Made by a program: the position numbers and the translations under genes
From: Candidatus Poseidoniaceae archaeon
Lineage (GTDB): Archaea; Thermoplasmatota; Poseidoniia; Poseidoniales; Poseidoniaceae
Length of the DNA stretch: 64,000 bases
NCBI GenBank assembly: GCA_938084675.1
Contig: CALKGM010000026.1
Span: forward strand, 1-64,000
Direction: 5' to 3'
In this document: piece by piece, positions 40,127 to 49,931 of the stretch
Numbering within the stretch: the first letter of the stretch is position 1
Layout of the letters: each line of letters starts with the position of its first letter
The notes under the pieces: model-generated
Database searches by the model: none
What the model was told of the DNA's origin: nothing
Seen by the model: the letters and a program-made list of their open reading frames with translations, nothing else

Positions 40127-41203
40127 ATGGGGGAAGAGGGTGTGGAAAGCACCATGCAAGCCCCGCCGAAGAAGAAGGCTTCACCCTGGCCCATGCGCCT
40201 TATCGCTGTTGGTGGGGCGATGATTCTTGTTGGGATGGTCTTACTCATGAGTCAATCCTCCCATGTGTCTGAGGCATTTGACCCAAGAGAAAACAATCAT
40301 GCAGAGTACACCGGAACCGGTAGTTTCCCTACCGGGGCTGTTGAAGATACATGCTATCGGTTCTACCAAATCGAGGGAGACGAGAAAATGACGGTTGAAC
40401 TGAAGCGAGTTGTTGGTGCAGCGCCAGTTGGCGACCCTATTGCTGAAGCAAACTGTAACCTTGATTTCGAGGCAATGTCGGGAGATAACACAGATTTTGT
40501 TACTGTTGCTTCATGGAAACTGAATGCGACGGAAAAGTACGTTATTGACATTCAATGTGATGAAGACTGCAGTGAAACCGTTGGGTGGTTTGTTTCAATT
40601 GACTCGTTTCAAAGCGAGTTCTTTTCTTCAACATGGCTCATTGCTGGAGGAGCGATTTGCTGCTTTGGCGTGTTGATTACACCGATAGCCCTCATCGTTT
40701 ACCTCGCCTCAAAACCAAACGGTGGGCCCAGGGTTATGATGATCAACGCTGATGGTTCCATGATTCCCGTGACGGATTTCACCCCCGACCAAACCGTAGA
40801 GTTCACGCAGAACACCGGTACTCCCTCTAACATTGATGAAAGCGTTGCTCCACCCTTTGCAGACACAACTGCAAAGAGCCCACAGAGTGAAGATTTTGTT
40901 GATGGGAAAACAGATGTTGCAGCAGGAAACCTCCTCACGACTGAACAGGTTTTTGCCTTAATGAAAGGTGATGTTGAAGCGGCACAAGAACATGCGCGAA
41001 CCGACCGCTATCAAGGGGAACAACCCGAGCGAGTTGAGGCTGAGGCTGCTAACGCAGCGGCTATCTACTCCTGGGATGAGGGTGTTGTGGCGAACGAAGC
41101 AGTTTCCGAGAAAAAGAAGGAAAGACCCACTGCAAGAACTTCTACCAACACTTCTACCTCGGCTGAAAAGAATAACGGTTGGAAGGACTGGGATGAACAA
41201 TAA
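40127..41203 (+). CDS. Hypothetical membrane protein with two TM segments
   Basis: 358-aa ORF; extracellular domain between TMs. Confidence 0.5.
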   Translation: MGEEGVESTMQAPPKKKASPWPMRLIAVGGAMILVGMVLLMSQSSHVSEAFDPRENNHAEYTGTGSFPTGAVEDTCYRFYQIEGDEKMTVELKRVVGAAPVGDPIAEANCNLDFEAMSGDNTDFVTVASWKLNATEKYVIDIQCDEDCSETVGWFVSIDSFQSEFFSSTWLIAGGAICCFGVLITPIALIVYLASKPNGGPRVMMINADGSMIPVTDFTPDQTVEFTQNTGTPSNIDESVAPPFADTTAKSPQSEDFVDGKTDVAAGNLLTTEQVFALMKGDVEAAQEHARTDRYQGEQPERVEAEAANAAAIYSWDEGVVANEAVSEKKKERPTARTSTNTSTSAEKNNGWKDWDEQ

Positions 41204-41257
41204 CCAAATCGGTGAGTTCATAGAGGTCTGAGCACTACCCAACCATAGGTTGAGAAG

Positions 41258-42004
41258 ATGACGGACCTCGATACGGCACTTTACTTGCTTCAAAATAAGA
41301 TACGTCGCCATATTGTAGAGCGATTGGTTCGAGAGCCGCATTACGCCATGCAGCTTGCCCAACTCATCGGGGTAAGTCAGCCTGCTGTCGTTAAACACCT
41401 CACTGAATTGGAAAAGGGCGGATTGGTTTCCAAGGCTAAGGTTCCTTCGGAAAAAGGCGGGCCGCCGCGAACTGTATACAGCGTGGACAGGGCTTTCTCA
41501 GTCCACATCGACCTCGGCCCAGACCTCTTTCGTTGTGAAACGCGTAAACTGCCTAAAGGCGGACCTATGCGCCTTTCTCCAAAATTACCGAAGGCCTCCG
41601 TGCCGATTGCAGAGTCGTTGAGCGGTAGGAAAAAAATAGCCGTTGCAGAAGGATTGGCCCACCTACGAACACTTGCCCAGGTGATGGATGACTTGGATGC
41701 ACAACGCGATGCATTGGTCTCACTCCATCAACACATCCGTCAGCGCGTATCTGCTGGAGTCGAAGCCGACTTTACCCAGTATGAAGAGCGCACCATCGTA
41801 CAGTCGATGGTTGAAGCCAGTGGAGATAGGCTTGACATAACCTCTCTTATTCGAAATGAATTGGTCGGAGAAGCCAACGTGAGTGAAATGATTGAAACCA
41901 TCCGTTCTCAACTTGAACGTCAAATCGCCCGCCGTTCAGGTCACATCATAGCGGCTCCGCTCAACACAGAGTTGCGCTGGTACCTTGGACCAGGTTCAAA
42001 CTAA
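41258..42004 (+). CDS. ArsR-like winged-helix transcriptional regulator
   Basis: LLQNKIRRHIVERLVREPHYAMQLAQLIGVSQPAVVKHLTELEKGGLV. Confidence 0.8.
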   Translation: MTDLDTALYLLQNKIRRHIVERLVREPHYAMQLAQLIGVSQPAVVKHLTELEKGGLVSKAKVPSEKGGPPRTVYSVDRAFSVHIDLGPDLFRCETRKLPKGGPMRLSPKLPKASVPIAESLSGRKKIAVAEGLAHLRTLAQVMDDLDAQRDALVSLHQHIRQRVSAGVEADFTQYEERTIVQSMVEASGDRLDITSLIRNELVGEANVSEMIETIRSQLERQIARRSGHIIAAPLNTELRWYLGPGSN

Positions 42005-42024
42005 GCCCGAAGGCTGTTTGATCC

Positions 42025-45000
42025 TTAGACGTCTTCTTCGGAAAGAACCGAGACAAGCGACGACTGTTCTGCAAGACGCTTGTTGACATCGTCACGGCGG
42101 CCTTTACCAACAAGGTAAACCACGCCGAGCAGAGCGACGGTAAGAACGATCACTGCAAACGGCAGCGCTGTCTTTCCAATCACTTCACCAGCCACGTCGA
42201 AGAACGGGCTGTCAGATTCAAGAGCTTCTCCAACGGCTTTCACGTTGTCACGTTCATCAGACTCTACGATTTCGTTCATTGGGTCAACCACAACATAGAC
42301 ACCTTTGCTTCCTGCACTAACAGGGTAAAGGAGGTAAAGTTCGATTTCCTTTGCATCTTCGGTAGCATCTGGGGCTAAGAGTGCTCCAACAACTTGGCGC
42401 ATGACGATGCGTTCTTCATCACAGCCGTTCTTGCGAATTTCCTTGATGGTGTCTTGGTCGTTGACCTTGTCGTACTCACAGAGAACAATTTCAATGTTCG
42501 TTGCGTGGACGTTACCGGTGTTCTGCAAAATGATACCAATCGGGATGGTGGAGTCAACTTCGCTGCTGTAAGATGGCGGAGTAATGATTTCCTTGATTTC
42601 CAAATTTGGAGCACGTAGACGAAGTGTGACAATGAATTCGTTGGTGTCAAAGTCATCTCCGCTCCATTCTGGGGAATCATCATGGTCACCGTTGTTCTCC
42701 ATGTCTCCGTGCATTGAAACCACCTTCAAACCGAGGTTTCGGGTGTCAAGTTTCGCATTTGTTCCGATGGACACAGCAGCAACCACTGAAGCAACTTCAT
42801 ATGGAGCCATCTCAGGGAGACGGTACTCGTTTAAGTCAGTCAAGTAGACGCAGGAGTCTTCAGGGAATGAGGAGGCAGTCGATACTTCCTCTACACATGC
42901 TTCCTCAATAACGACATCAGCACTGATTTGCTTGAGCATGTACCACTCAACACTCCACCCATCAAGCATGTTCATGCCTGGAAGGGTCTGCCAGACCAAT
43001 TCATCACCGTCACGTTGTGCAGTGTGGTTGTTCATGGATGGGACGTCGGGGACGTTTCCGTTGTTGGTGACATTGAACGTGTATCGGACAATCTTTCCTG
43101 GTGCAGATGTCTTGACTGCGTTGTCTACCCTCGGGTCCATTGAGATTTGCATGTCATGGAATTCGTTCACGGTGACAGACATTTCAATGGTATCACGAAG
43201 ACGGGTTTCTCGTCCGCTTGAGTCAGGATAGGCTTCTTCTGAATATGCTTGGAGGATGACCGTATATTCGCCGGCGTCAACCTTGTTTGGAACGTTCATG
43301 AGGACGTCAAACGCCTGGTAGGTATCGGGCGAAAGTTCCATCAAACCATCGCGAGGGATGTCAATGTCCCAGATAACATCAACGCCAAAGGCATCGGTCA
43401 CACGGGCAAGGCGGAAATCAAATCGGTCCGGCCCGTTTCCATCGTTTGCAACAGTGATCGGTAAAGTGATTTGGTCGCCGGGGTTAACATCAATTTCTAA
43501 CCCGATATCTGGGTCAATGCCAGCATCTAGAACATATTCATGGATGACGTTCGTGGATAAGATGACGGAATCCGAAATACGGGGGTACCCTTCCAGGTAA
43601 GCCTTGACCGTAACTGCTGGCCCAAGGCCTGCTGTTGCATTGGTTGGAGCGCACACATCCACACTAACGGACTTTGTCACAGATTCATCTCCGCCTGAGA
43701 TGGTCCAAGGAAGAGGTACTCCAAGAGCTGCGTCTGGATTGTTTGAGGCATCCGAGAAGTCGACACCAACAACCCAGTTCTCAATGGTCCATGCATCCAT
43801 GTTAATGCCGTCTGGCTTTACTTCGGGTGCGCCGGGTGTCACGAAGACAAGGTCGCCAGAATCGAAATTCTTGGTAACATCAATTTCGTATGTTGCGCAT
43901 TCCCCAGGCAAGACATATGTGCTTGTATCATCGATTTCAAATTCAATATTTCCAGTTGAACGTATGGATACAAAGACACTCAATTCAAGAATATCGTAGG
44001 TTCCTTTCTCTACTGACTTAATCGGCTCGCCTTCAGACCAGCCCTTGACATAAACCACGAATGCCCCCGGGTCTTCAGTGGTTGGAACGGTGATTTGCAA
44101 ATTCTTGGTTACAGACTGTCCCGGGTCAAGTTCTACCCGTGTTGGGAAATTAATCTGCCATCCGAACGGCAAGAGCCATTCTTGCTGCCCTTCCAAACTG
44201 TTCGAATCCCAAAACACGAAAGCGTCATTGACGTTTCCGGTGTTGGTAATCGTGATTGAGAAGATTGCCGTTTGGCCCTGTTCAATATCAGCCATACTGT
44301 GTGATGTATCCAGGTCTATTCCGTGAACCACGTCCATCAAGGTAAGAGTGGTGATGTCGTTCTGAATTGCTGGGTCCTTGTAGGATTGCGCGGTGACCTT
44401 AATCTCACCAAGTTCGTCTCCATTTGCCTGGTAGATCGACGGGGCTTGCACACGCATGTAGAAGCGGATGTCCTCTCCACCTTCGAGGAAAATTGGAGTA
44501 TCTGGGAAGATGCTTGAATGGTTGGAAGCGAAGTAGAGGTTGGCGGTCCAGTTCAATGGAACACCGGAAATGTTCAATCCGTAGGTATCTGCAACCAAGT
44601 CCTTGGGCCCAGGTGTAGAATTGTTCATCGTCATGTTGTAAATGGTTTGCTCACCAGGTTCAATCACATGATAGAAGGTCTCGCCTTCTTCGTAGTCAAG
44701 GTCTACTTGACCTGTAAGTACGTGAGAATAACAAATCGTGAATCGGTTGTTGTTTCCGTCAGCACCACACTTGTTCGTATCGGACCAAGCAATGTGTGCT
44801 CCACTTCCCAAATCGTTGGAAAAGGCTGGAGGCATTCCAATGCTCGGCTGACGCCCACTATTAGGTCCCAATTTATTCGAATTCCAAGAGGTTACTGGTA
44901 TAGCCTCCCAAGGGTCAAGAGCTGTAAGGCCGTCCCCAGTCAAATCCGTTTGATTAAGACGTACATACATTATTTCCTCATTCGCTGAGGTGTTTCCTGA

Positions 45001-47046
45001 ATCAACCCAAGCGATGTGGACATTGTTCTGATCATCGGTAAGTAATGATGGGAAGACTGAATTTCCTGCATAAGGAGATGCTGGCGGGAGGCCGTTCTTT
45101 CCTTCAACGTTGGAGATAGCGATATCGTTAATCTTCTTGATGGCGTAGGTGGACAATCCTTCTTCAGCACCGTCCCAGATACCAGCACCCTGAAGTCGCA
45201 GCTTTGTGTAGTAAACTTCGTAATTGGTATCCTTCTCGAATCCGTAATCACGTCCGTCCATCCAAGCGATGTGCGTGTTTCCTTGCATGTCTACGCCAAT
45301 GGAGGGGTGGAAGGAGTATGCGTCGTCAATGGTAACACGCGTATCATTCACGACAACCAAGTGTCCGTCTGCAGCGGGGCCTGTGTCTTCGATGTAGGAT
45401 TGCCCGCTAACGGAGTGGCCTGATGCTCCCGGAACGAATGAAGGGTCGTTGTTCATCTTTGCATAGGGGTCAAGCACTGTCATGTAGATTTCACGAGAGT
45501 TGTTGGTAGAAATGTAGACCATGGCTTCAACGAGAAGTGCCATTTGGTTGGTACCGCTTCCTGAAGGGAACTCGTATGCTTGGCCGCCTGAATCGGTGTT
45601 GGCAAGTGTGTTTCCTGGGCAGTTACGAGTGTTCGTGGAGACAATGCCGTTTGGACACTGAACCAAGTCCATGAAGTGAGACTGGATGTTACCCGCTCCA
45701 CCGTATCCTTGTCCGTAAAGACCGACAGGGATGACGCCTGCAAGAAGACAGTTGTCGTGTGCTTCTTGAATCGCAGCTTTGTCATCGGCTTGTTGGGACG
45801 GGTCTCCGTCCTTTGGTCCTTCATCGGAAACTGGGATTACGATCTTTGTCGCGTTTGGGTTCCAACGGTGGTCGTCACCGGTTGGAGGGTTTCCTGGAAC
45901 GTTTCCTTGAGCGTCTTTCCAAGAGAGGCAGGCCCAGTTTGAACCTGGACCCCAATCTTCTCCAGAATATCCAGAGTAAGTGTTGCCATTGTAAACCGTA
46001 CCCGGAAGTTTGCGAATACCACCGGAATCATCACCGGGGTTTAGGCCAAGAGGGGTTGTTCGTGGGCCTGCATTTTGGTTGTAACCTTGACAGTTTCCTG
46101 AGCTAGCTGCACCAGGTAGAGTGTTGCCGAGGCCGTAGATGGTTTCGTAAACGGTCATGTTTGCTACTTCAAGCATAGGCTTGATACCTTGGAAGTAACT
46201 TCCAGAGGCAAAGTTGCCTCCGTAAACGACCGTGCAGATATCTGCCCACTCGGTGTACATTGACCCCGAGGTGTCAACGATGAAAGCAAGTTCGACTTTA
46301 CCTCCGCGAGTATCATCCCAGGCGATTTGGACATAGTCGTTGGCGTCTACGACGACGTCTGGATGTCCTTTGTGTCCGATGATGGGCGTGAGTAGTGTGT
46401 CATCAAACAACGTGACGATAGCACCGGATGCAATAACAGGTTGAATCATTGAGTAGTAAATTTGTGGTTGGTTGAAGAATTTACCAAGTTGGTCATAGTT
46501 GTCTTCCCAGACGATGTGAATGTTGTTTTGGCTGTCGATATCTAGGGCTGGCCAATCACGATTTTGAGAGCGGCGTTCAATGATGGTATCATCAATTGCG
46601 GTGAGGGTTCCATCATCAGATGCGGAACCGTCCATTGGCGTAGTCCATGGATTAAGGGCTGTGTACATGATGGCGTGTTGGCCCGACTTGTCGGCCCACA
46701 CAACGTGAACTCGGTCAAGATCATCCACCTTCATGTCCGGATGCCAAATCTTGTGTAGGCCCGGGTTGGTTATTTGTGTGGCATCGATGAGCGTTTCTCC
46801 ACGAGGCGAGAGCATCGAATAGTAGAGGTGTTGATTGTTTCGAGTCCAAACGACGTGAACGTTTCCTGAACTGTCAGAACCTACCGATGCTTGTGCATCG
46901 GACGAGGTCCCTCCGTCAACAATTTGGACGGCTTCGGTAATGACGACTGTGCTTGCTGCGACGCTGACGCTTGCCATAAGCAAGCCGGACATGACGGATA
47001 ATACCATGAGGGATGCAAGGCTGATTGACTTTGTTTTTTGATTCAT
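42025..47046 (-). CDS. Giant secreted/membrane-anchored surface protein (1673 aa): beta-propeller repeats, inserted vWA domain, CARDB/NEW3-like repeats, C-terminal TM
   Basis: Signal peptide; HIVWED/HIAWMD repeats; VELAFIVDTSGSMYTEW MIDAS; TNTGNVNDAF-like repeats; C-terminal ALPFAVIVLTVALLGVVYLVGKGRR. Confidence 0.8.
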   Translation of the reverse strand: MNQKTKSISLASLMVLSVMSGLLMASVSVAASTVVITEAVQIVDGGTSSDAQASVGSDSSGNVHVVWTRNNQHLYYSMLSPRGETLIDATQITNPGLHKIWHPDMKVDDLDRVHVVWADKSGQHAIMYTALNPWTTPMDGSASDDGTLTAIDDTIIERRSQNRDWPALDIDSQNNIHIVWEDNYDQLGKFFNQPQIYYSMIQPVIASGAIVTLFDDTLLTPIIGHKGHPDVVVDANDYVQIAWDDTRGGKVELAFIVDTSGSMYTEWADICTVVYGGNFASGSYFQGIKPMLEVANMTVYETIYGLGNTLPGAASSGNCQGYNQNAGPRTTPLGLNPGDDSGGIRKLPGTVYNGNTYSGYSGEDWGPGSNWACLSWKDAQGNVPGNPPTGDDHRWNPNATKIVIPVSDEGPKDGDPSQQADDKAAIQEAHDNCLLAGVIPVGLYGQGYGGAGNIQSHFMDLVQCPNGIVSTNTRNCPGNTLANTDSGGQAYEFPSGSGTNQMALLVEAMVYISTNNSREIYMTVLDPYAKMNNDPSFVPGASGHSVSGQSYIEDTGPAADGHLVVVNDTRVTIDDAYSFHPSIGVDMQGNTHIAWMDGRDYGFEKDTNYEVYYTKLRLQGAGIWDGAEEGLSTYAIKKINDIAISNVEGKNGLPPASPYAGNSVFPSLLTDDQNNVHIAWVDSGNTSANEEIMYVRLNQTDLTGDGLTALDPWEAIPVTSWNSNKLGPNSGRQPSIGMPPAFSNDLGSGAHIAWSDTNKCGADGNNNRFTICYSHVLTGQVDLDYEEGETFYHVIEPGEQTIYNMTMNNSTPGPKDLVADTYGLNISGVPLNWTANLYFASNHSSIFPDTPIFLEGGEDIRFYMRVQAPSIYQANGDELGEIKVTAQSYKDPAIQNDITTLTLMDVVHGIDLDTSHSMADIEQGQTAIFSITITNTGNVNDAFVFWDSNSLEGQQEWLLPFGWQINFPTRVELDPGQSVTKNLQITVPTTEDPGAFVVYVKGWSEGEPIKSVEKGTYDILELSVFVSIRSTGNIEFEIDDTSTYVLPGECATYEIDVTKNFDSGDLVFVTPGAPEVKPDGINMDAWTIENWVVGVDFSDASNNPDAALGVPLPWTISGGDESVTKSVSVDVCAPTNATAGLGPAVTVKAYLEGYPRISDSVILSTNVIHEYVLDAGIDPDIGLEIDVNPGDQITLPITVANDGNGPDRFDFRLARVTDAFGVDVIWDIDIPRDGLMELSPDTYQAFDVLMNVPNKVDAGEYTVILQAYSEEAYPDSSGRETRLRDTIEMSVTVNEFHDMQISMDPRVDNAVKTSAPGKIVRYTFNVTNNGNVPDVPSMNNHTAQRDGDELVWQTLPGMNMLDGWSVEWYMLKQISADVVIEEACVEEVSTASSFPEDSCVYLTDLNEYRLPEMAPYEVASVVAAVSIGTNAKLDTRNLGLKVVSMHGDMENNGDHDDSPEWSGDDFDTNEFIVTLRLRAPNLEIKEIITPPSYSSEVDSTIPIGIILQNTGNVHATNIEIVLCEYDKVNDQDTIKEIRKNGCDEERIVMRQVVGALLAPDATEDAKEIELYLLYPVSAGSKGVYVVVDPMNEIVESDERDNVKAVGEALESDSPFFDVAGEVIGKTALPFAVIVLTVALLGVVYLVGKGRRDDVNKRLAEQSSLVSVLSEEDV

Positions 47047-47179
47047 ATGGTCACCTCTAGTGAAAGAACAGTCAAACGGTGTGTGTCTTCCTACTTAACC
47101 GCGTCCCCTTTCGGTCTTATTTATCAAAGCCCAGTGACCCGTTTTCAGGCGAGAAAGAACCGCATAGGGGCTGAACGAA

Positions 47180-47815
47180 TCAAGCCCATTCTGAAGGGTC
47201 AAATCCTGAACCAAATGACATCTTCTCATCGTATTCCACTTGTGGCGTGTTCGTTTCACTGACATCCATTGGAGGCTGATTTTGTCCGCTTTTAGCCTTC
47301 TTCCAATCGTCTACGGGACCCGGTTTTCCAACACCTGGGCCGTAAGAATACTTGATTTCGTGAATAAGGGCTAGTTTCGCGAGCCAAAGTTTGCGTAGAC
47401 TGTTCATGAACTCGTTCTTGCTTAACCCGTCAAACCAAATAGGTAAGCTCACGTTGAAAGCCTGCATTGGACCTGGTTTCTTCTCTTCTTGATGTCCCAT
47501 GTGAACCACCCAATCAACGCCAGAGCGAATCAAATGAAGTCTGCTTTCATGAATCCATTCACTCCAGTCACTTTCTTCATCATCCATGTGTTCCTTCATT
47601 TCTTTTTGTTGGCCCTCATCGACTCGAGTCATGCTTGATACGGCGACAAGGTCTCTGCCTTTTGGAATCACTACGGCGAACATGTGCCCTTGCTTTCCAC
47701 CAGGATACCGAACCAGAAAGTGAGCGTTGGCTCTTGGATCGTTTTGTGCCTTTGCAGTTAGGCGCTCTTCAGTAAACCACTGCTTGAGTTGGTCGGATAC
47801 TTCTTCTGGCGTCAT
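47180..47815 (-). CDS. Hypothetical protein
   Basis: 211-aa uninterrupted ORF; HFLVRYPGGKQGHMFAVVIPKGRDLVAVSS. Confidence 0.5.
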   Translation of the reverse strand: MTPEEVSDQLKQWFTEERLTAKAQNDPRANAHFLVRYPGGKQGHMFAVVIPKGRDLVAVSSMTRVDEGQQKEMKEHMDDEESDWSEWIHESRLHLIRSGVDWVVHMGHQEEKKPGPMQAFNVSLPIWFDGLSKNEFMNSLRKLWLAKLALIHEIKYSYGPGVGKPGPVDDWKKAKSGQNQPPMDVSETNTPQVEYDEKMSFGSGFDPSEWA

Positions 47816-47853
47816 GGAACATCCGAGGACTTCCTCCCGTTTGAACCGAACCC

Positions 47854-49473
47854 TTAGGAATTCGTCACGGTTTCATTTGCCTCAAGGAGGTTTTTCAATA
47901 GCCGAGTAAGGTTTTGTCGGTCGTCGTCCTTCATCCATCGTCGTCGCCATGCTTTACGGGAGTCTACGTAATCATCCCACGTCCACGAGAATGTTTTGCC
48001 ACTGAACCAAAATACCGGGAAAAGGGCAAGATACGCCAGGCTTGCTGCAACAAAACGAAGCATACCCGATTCGCCAAGAGCAATTCGCCAATCAAATCCT
48101 ACAAGTGAGGTGAGAGATTCATGGAACATGAATGCCGCCCCAAGCCATAATGCTGCAATCAGGGGCCAAACGAGGAGTGACCCGAAGAATGCTGCCAGGA
48201 ACTGATAACTCGTCCGAGCATCCAGCCCTTCGTCGGTTGAATCGCCAAGAAGGCGGCCCAAGGCAACCTGGAATCCCAACGAGGTTACGGAAAATGGCAG
48301 GAACGTCAAAAAGAGAAGGGTTCGTAGAAACACTGGCACTATGTGAAGTGGATTTGCCCGGCGCAATCCATTGCCCGCTGAATTGAGGTCTCGCCCGTCC
48401 AACCCTTGGTTCTCTAAAATTTCGGCAGCTTCGGTTGCATCAGCAATGCGCACGCCTTCCAAGGGTAGCGGAGGAAGTGCATTTGAGGGAGTTCTCATTT
48501 TATTTTTTACGACACGTGCAGCGTGAACTTCATCCTGCCATGTAGCAAGCGGGGTATTGTTCATTCTGGCCTCCACATGGGCAAGAAGGTGAACTCCTCG
48601 ATGCTCCTCCCATGAGTCAGTATGAGCGGTATATTCCGGTAATTTTTCTTGGAGTTTGTCACGGACTGCAAACACCATTTCTGCAGGAGGTTCCACCCAA
48701 CTGCCTTTGGCGACTGCCTCTACTAACTCATCGGGTATGCTTTCTTCAGGTAGAGCAAGGGGTTCTCCAAACTCAATGTATTTGTCGGTTCGGAAATATT
48801 CACGACGACGGTAATGCAATCCTACAGGCAGAAGCGTTGGCATGGGGAGGTTGTTTGCTTTTGCGAGGGCTGCGGCTGCTAGAACAGTTCGAAACGGTCC
48901 GGTTCGGAACCGTATCATGTGCGAGTTGTCGTGGCTCGTTCCTTCGGGGAAGAGGACGCAGCCAAACCCGTGAGTGATTCCACTGGCAAGGGCGAGAAGC
49001 GACCGGCCGTTGATGTGCTGTGCTTCATCTTCCGTGCATCCACCTCGGAGCAATTCTGCTTTACGCACAACTGGCTGTACGGCAAGTTTTCGTGTCCACC
49101 AACCCAGAAGAGGTCGAGTCACTAGATCGTGCCTTCCGCCAACAACAAATTCTTTCGGATGGTGAAGAAAAACCCCAAGTGGGTCCATGAGACCGTTGGT
49201 ATGCCAAGCGCAACACATTGAGCCGCCGCCGCCTTGTTCCAATGGTGCTTCACGGGTAGATGATGTGGTCCTGAATTGGATGGCTGCAACCCGCCTGCAC
49301 ATCCAAAACGCCACCTTAGTCCAGAAATACGAACCTGGAATTGTTGAATCATATGTTGGAAGGGGCGTAGCAAGGAGTTTGTCCATTCGCATGTTTTTAG
49401 CCGAAGAAGAAAGGATGGGGAGTGTTTCCCCATTGTGTACCAACTCTTCCTCTTCAGTGACAATCGTGGCCAT
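47854..49473 (-). CDS. Acyltransferase (PlsC/glycerol-phosphate acyltransferase-like) with C-terminal TM helices
   Basis: HTNGLMDPLG, GCVLFPEGTSHDNSHMIRFRTGPFR, LLPVGLHYR; start MATIVTEEEEL. Confidence 0.7.
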   Translation of the reverse strand: MATIVTEEEELVHNGETLPILSSSAKNMRMDKLLATPLPTYDSTIPGSYFWTKVAFWMCRRVAAIQFRTTSSTREAPLEQGGGGSMCCAWHTNGLMDPLGVFLHHPKEFVVGGRHDLVTRPLLGWWTRKLAVQPVVRKAELLRGGCTEDEAQHINGRSLLALASGITHGFGCVLFPEGTSHDNSHMIRFRTGPFRTVLAAAALAKANNLPMPTLLPVGLHYRRREYFRTDKYIEFGEPLALPEESIPDELVEAVAKGSWVEPPAEMVFAVRDKLQEKLPEYTAHTDSWEEHRGVHLLAHVEARMNNTPLATWQDEVHAARVVKNKMRTPSNALPPLPLEGVRIADATEAAEILENQGLDGRDLNSAGNGLRRANPLHIVPVFLRTLLFLTFLPFSVTSLGFQVALGRLLGDSTDEGLDARTSYQFLAAFFGSLLVWPLIAALWLGAAFMFHESLTSLVGFDWRIALGESGMLRFVAASLAYLALFPVFWFSGKTFSWTWDDYVDSRKAWRRRWMKDDDRQNLTRLLKNLLEANETVTNS

Positions 49474-49901
49474 TACTTGCCTCCTCCTTGTAAATCGGAA
49501 GATAGGCGTGCGAGTTCCGAGTGGTTTGGTTCTCCTGCGCTTTGTGGGGGCCACATAGCCATCAAAGTCGCCCCGCCGTCGCCCTCTGTACGAGGGATGA
49601 CGTGAATGTGAACGTGGGGGACTTCTTGTCCCGCCAGTGGGCCGTCGTGGATGCAAACGGTGAAGTCAGAAGTGGAAAAATGCCGCCCGAGGATCTGTTG
49701 CACCTCAGCAACCCCTTCCATCAATGCCCCGCGTTCGTCCGAATTCAATTCACTTAGCCGTTGAACTCCGCGGCGTGGGATGACCAAAGTATGCCCGGAC
49801 CGCCGAGGAAATATATCAAGAAAGGCAAACCAGTGTTCACCTTCTGAGACAAAGTGAGATGGGATTTCACCCCGCAGAATATTATCAAAGAGGGTCACCA
49901 T
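49473..49901 (-). CDS. HIT-family hydrolase
   Basis: FAFLDIFPRRSGHTLVIPRRG...VPHVHIHVIPR HIT triad. Confidence 0.9.
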   Translation of the reverse strand: MVTLFDNILRGEIPSHFVSEGEHWFAFLDIFPRRSGHTLVIPRRGVQRLSELNSDERGALMEGVAEVQQILGRHFSTSDFTVCIHDGPLAGQEVPHVHIHVIPRTEGDGGATLMAMWPPQSAGEPNHSELARLSSDLQGGGK

Positions 49902-49931
49902 TGTCTCAAGCGAGAACTACGATGTCTTTCT

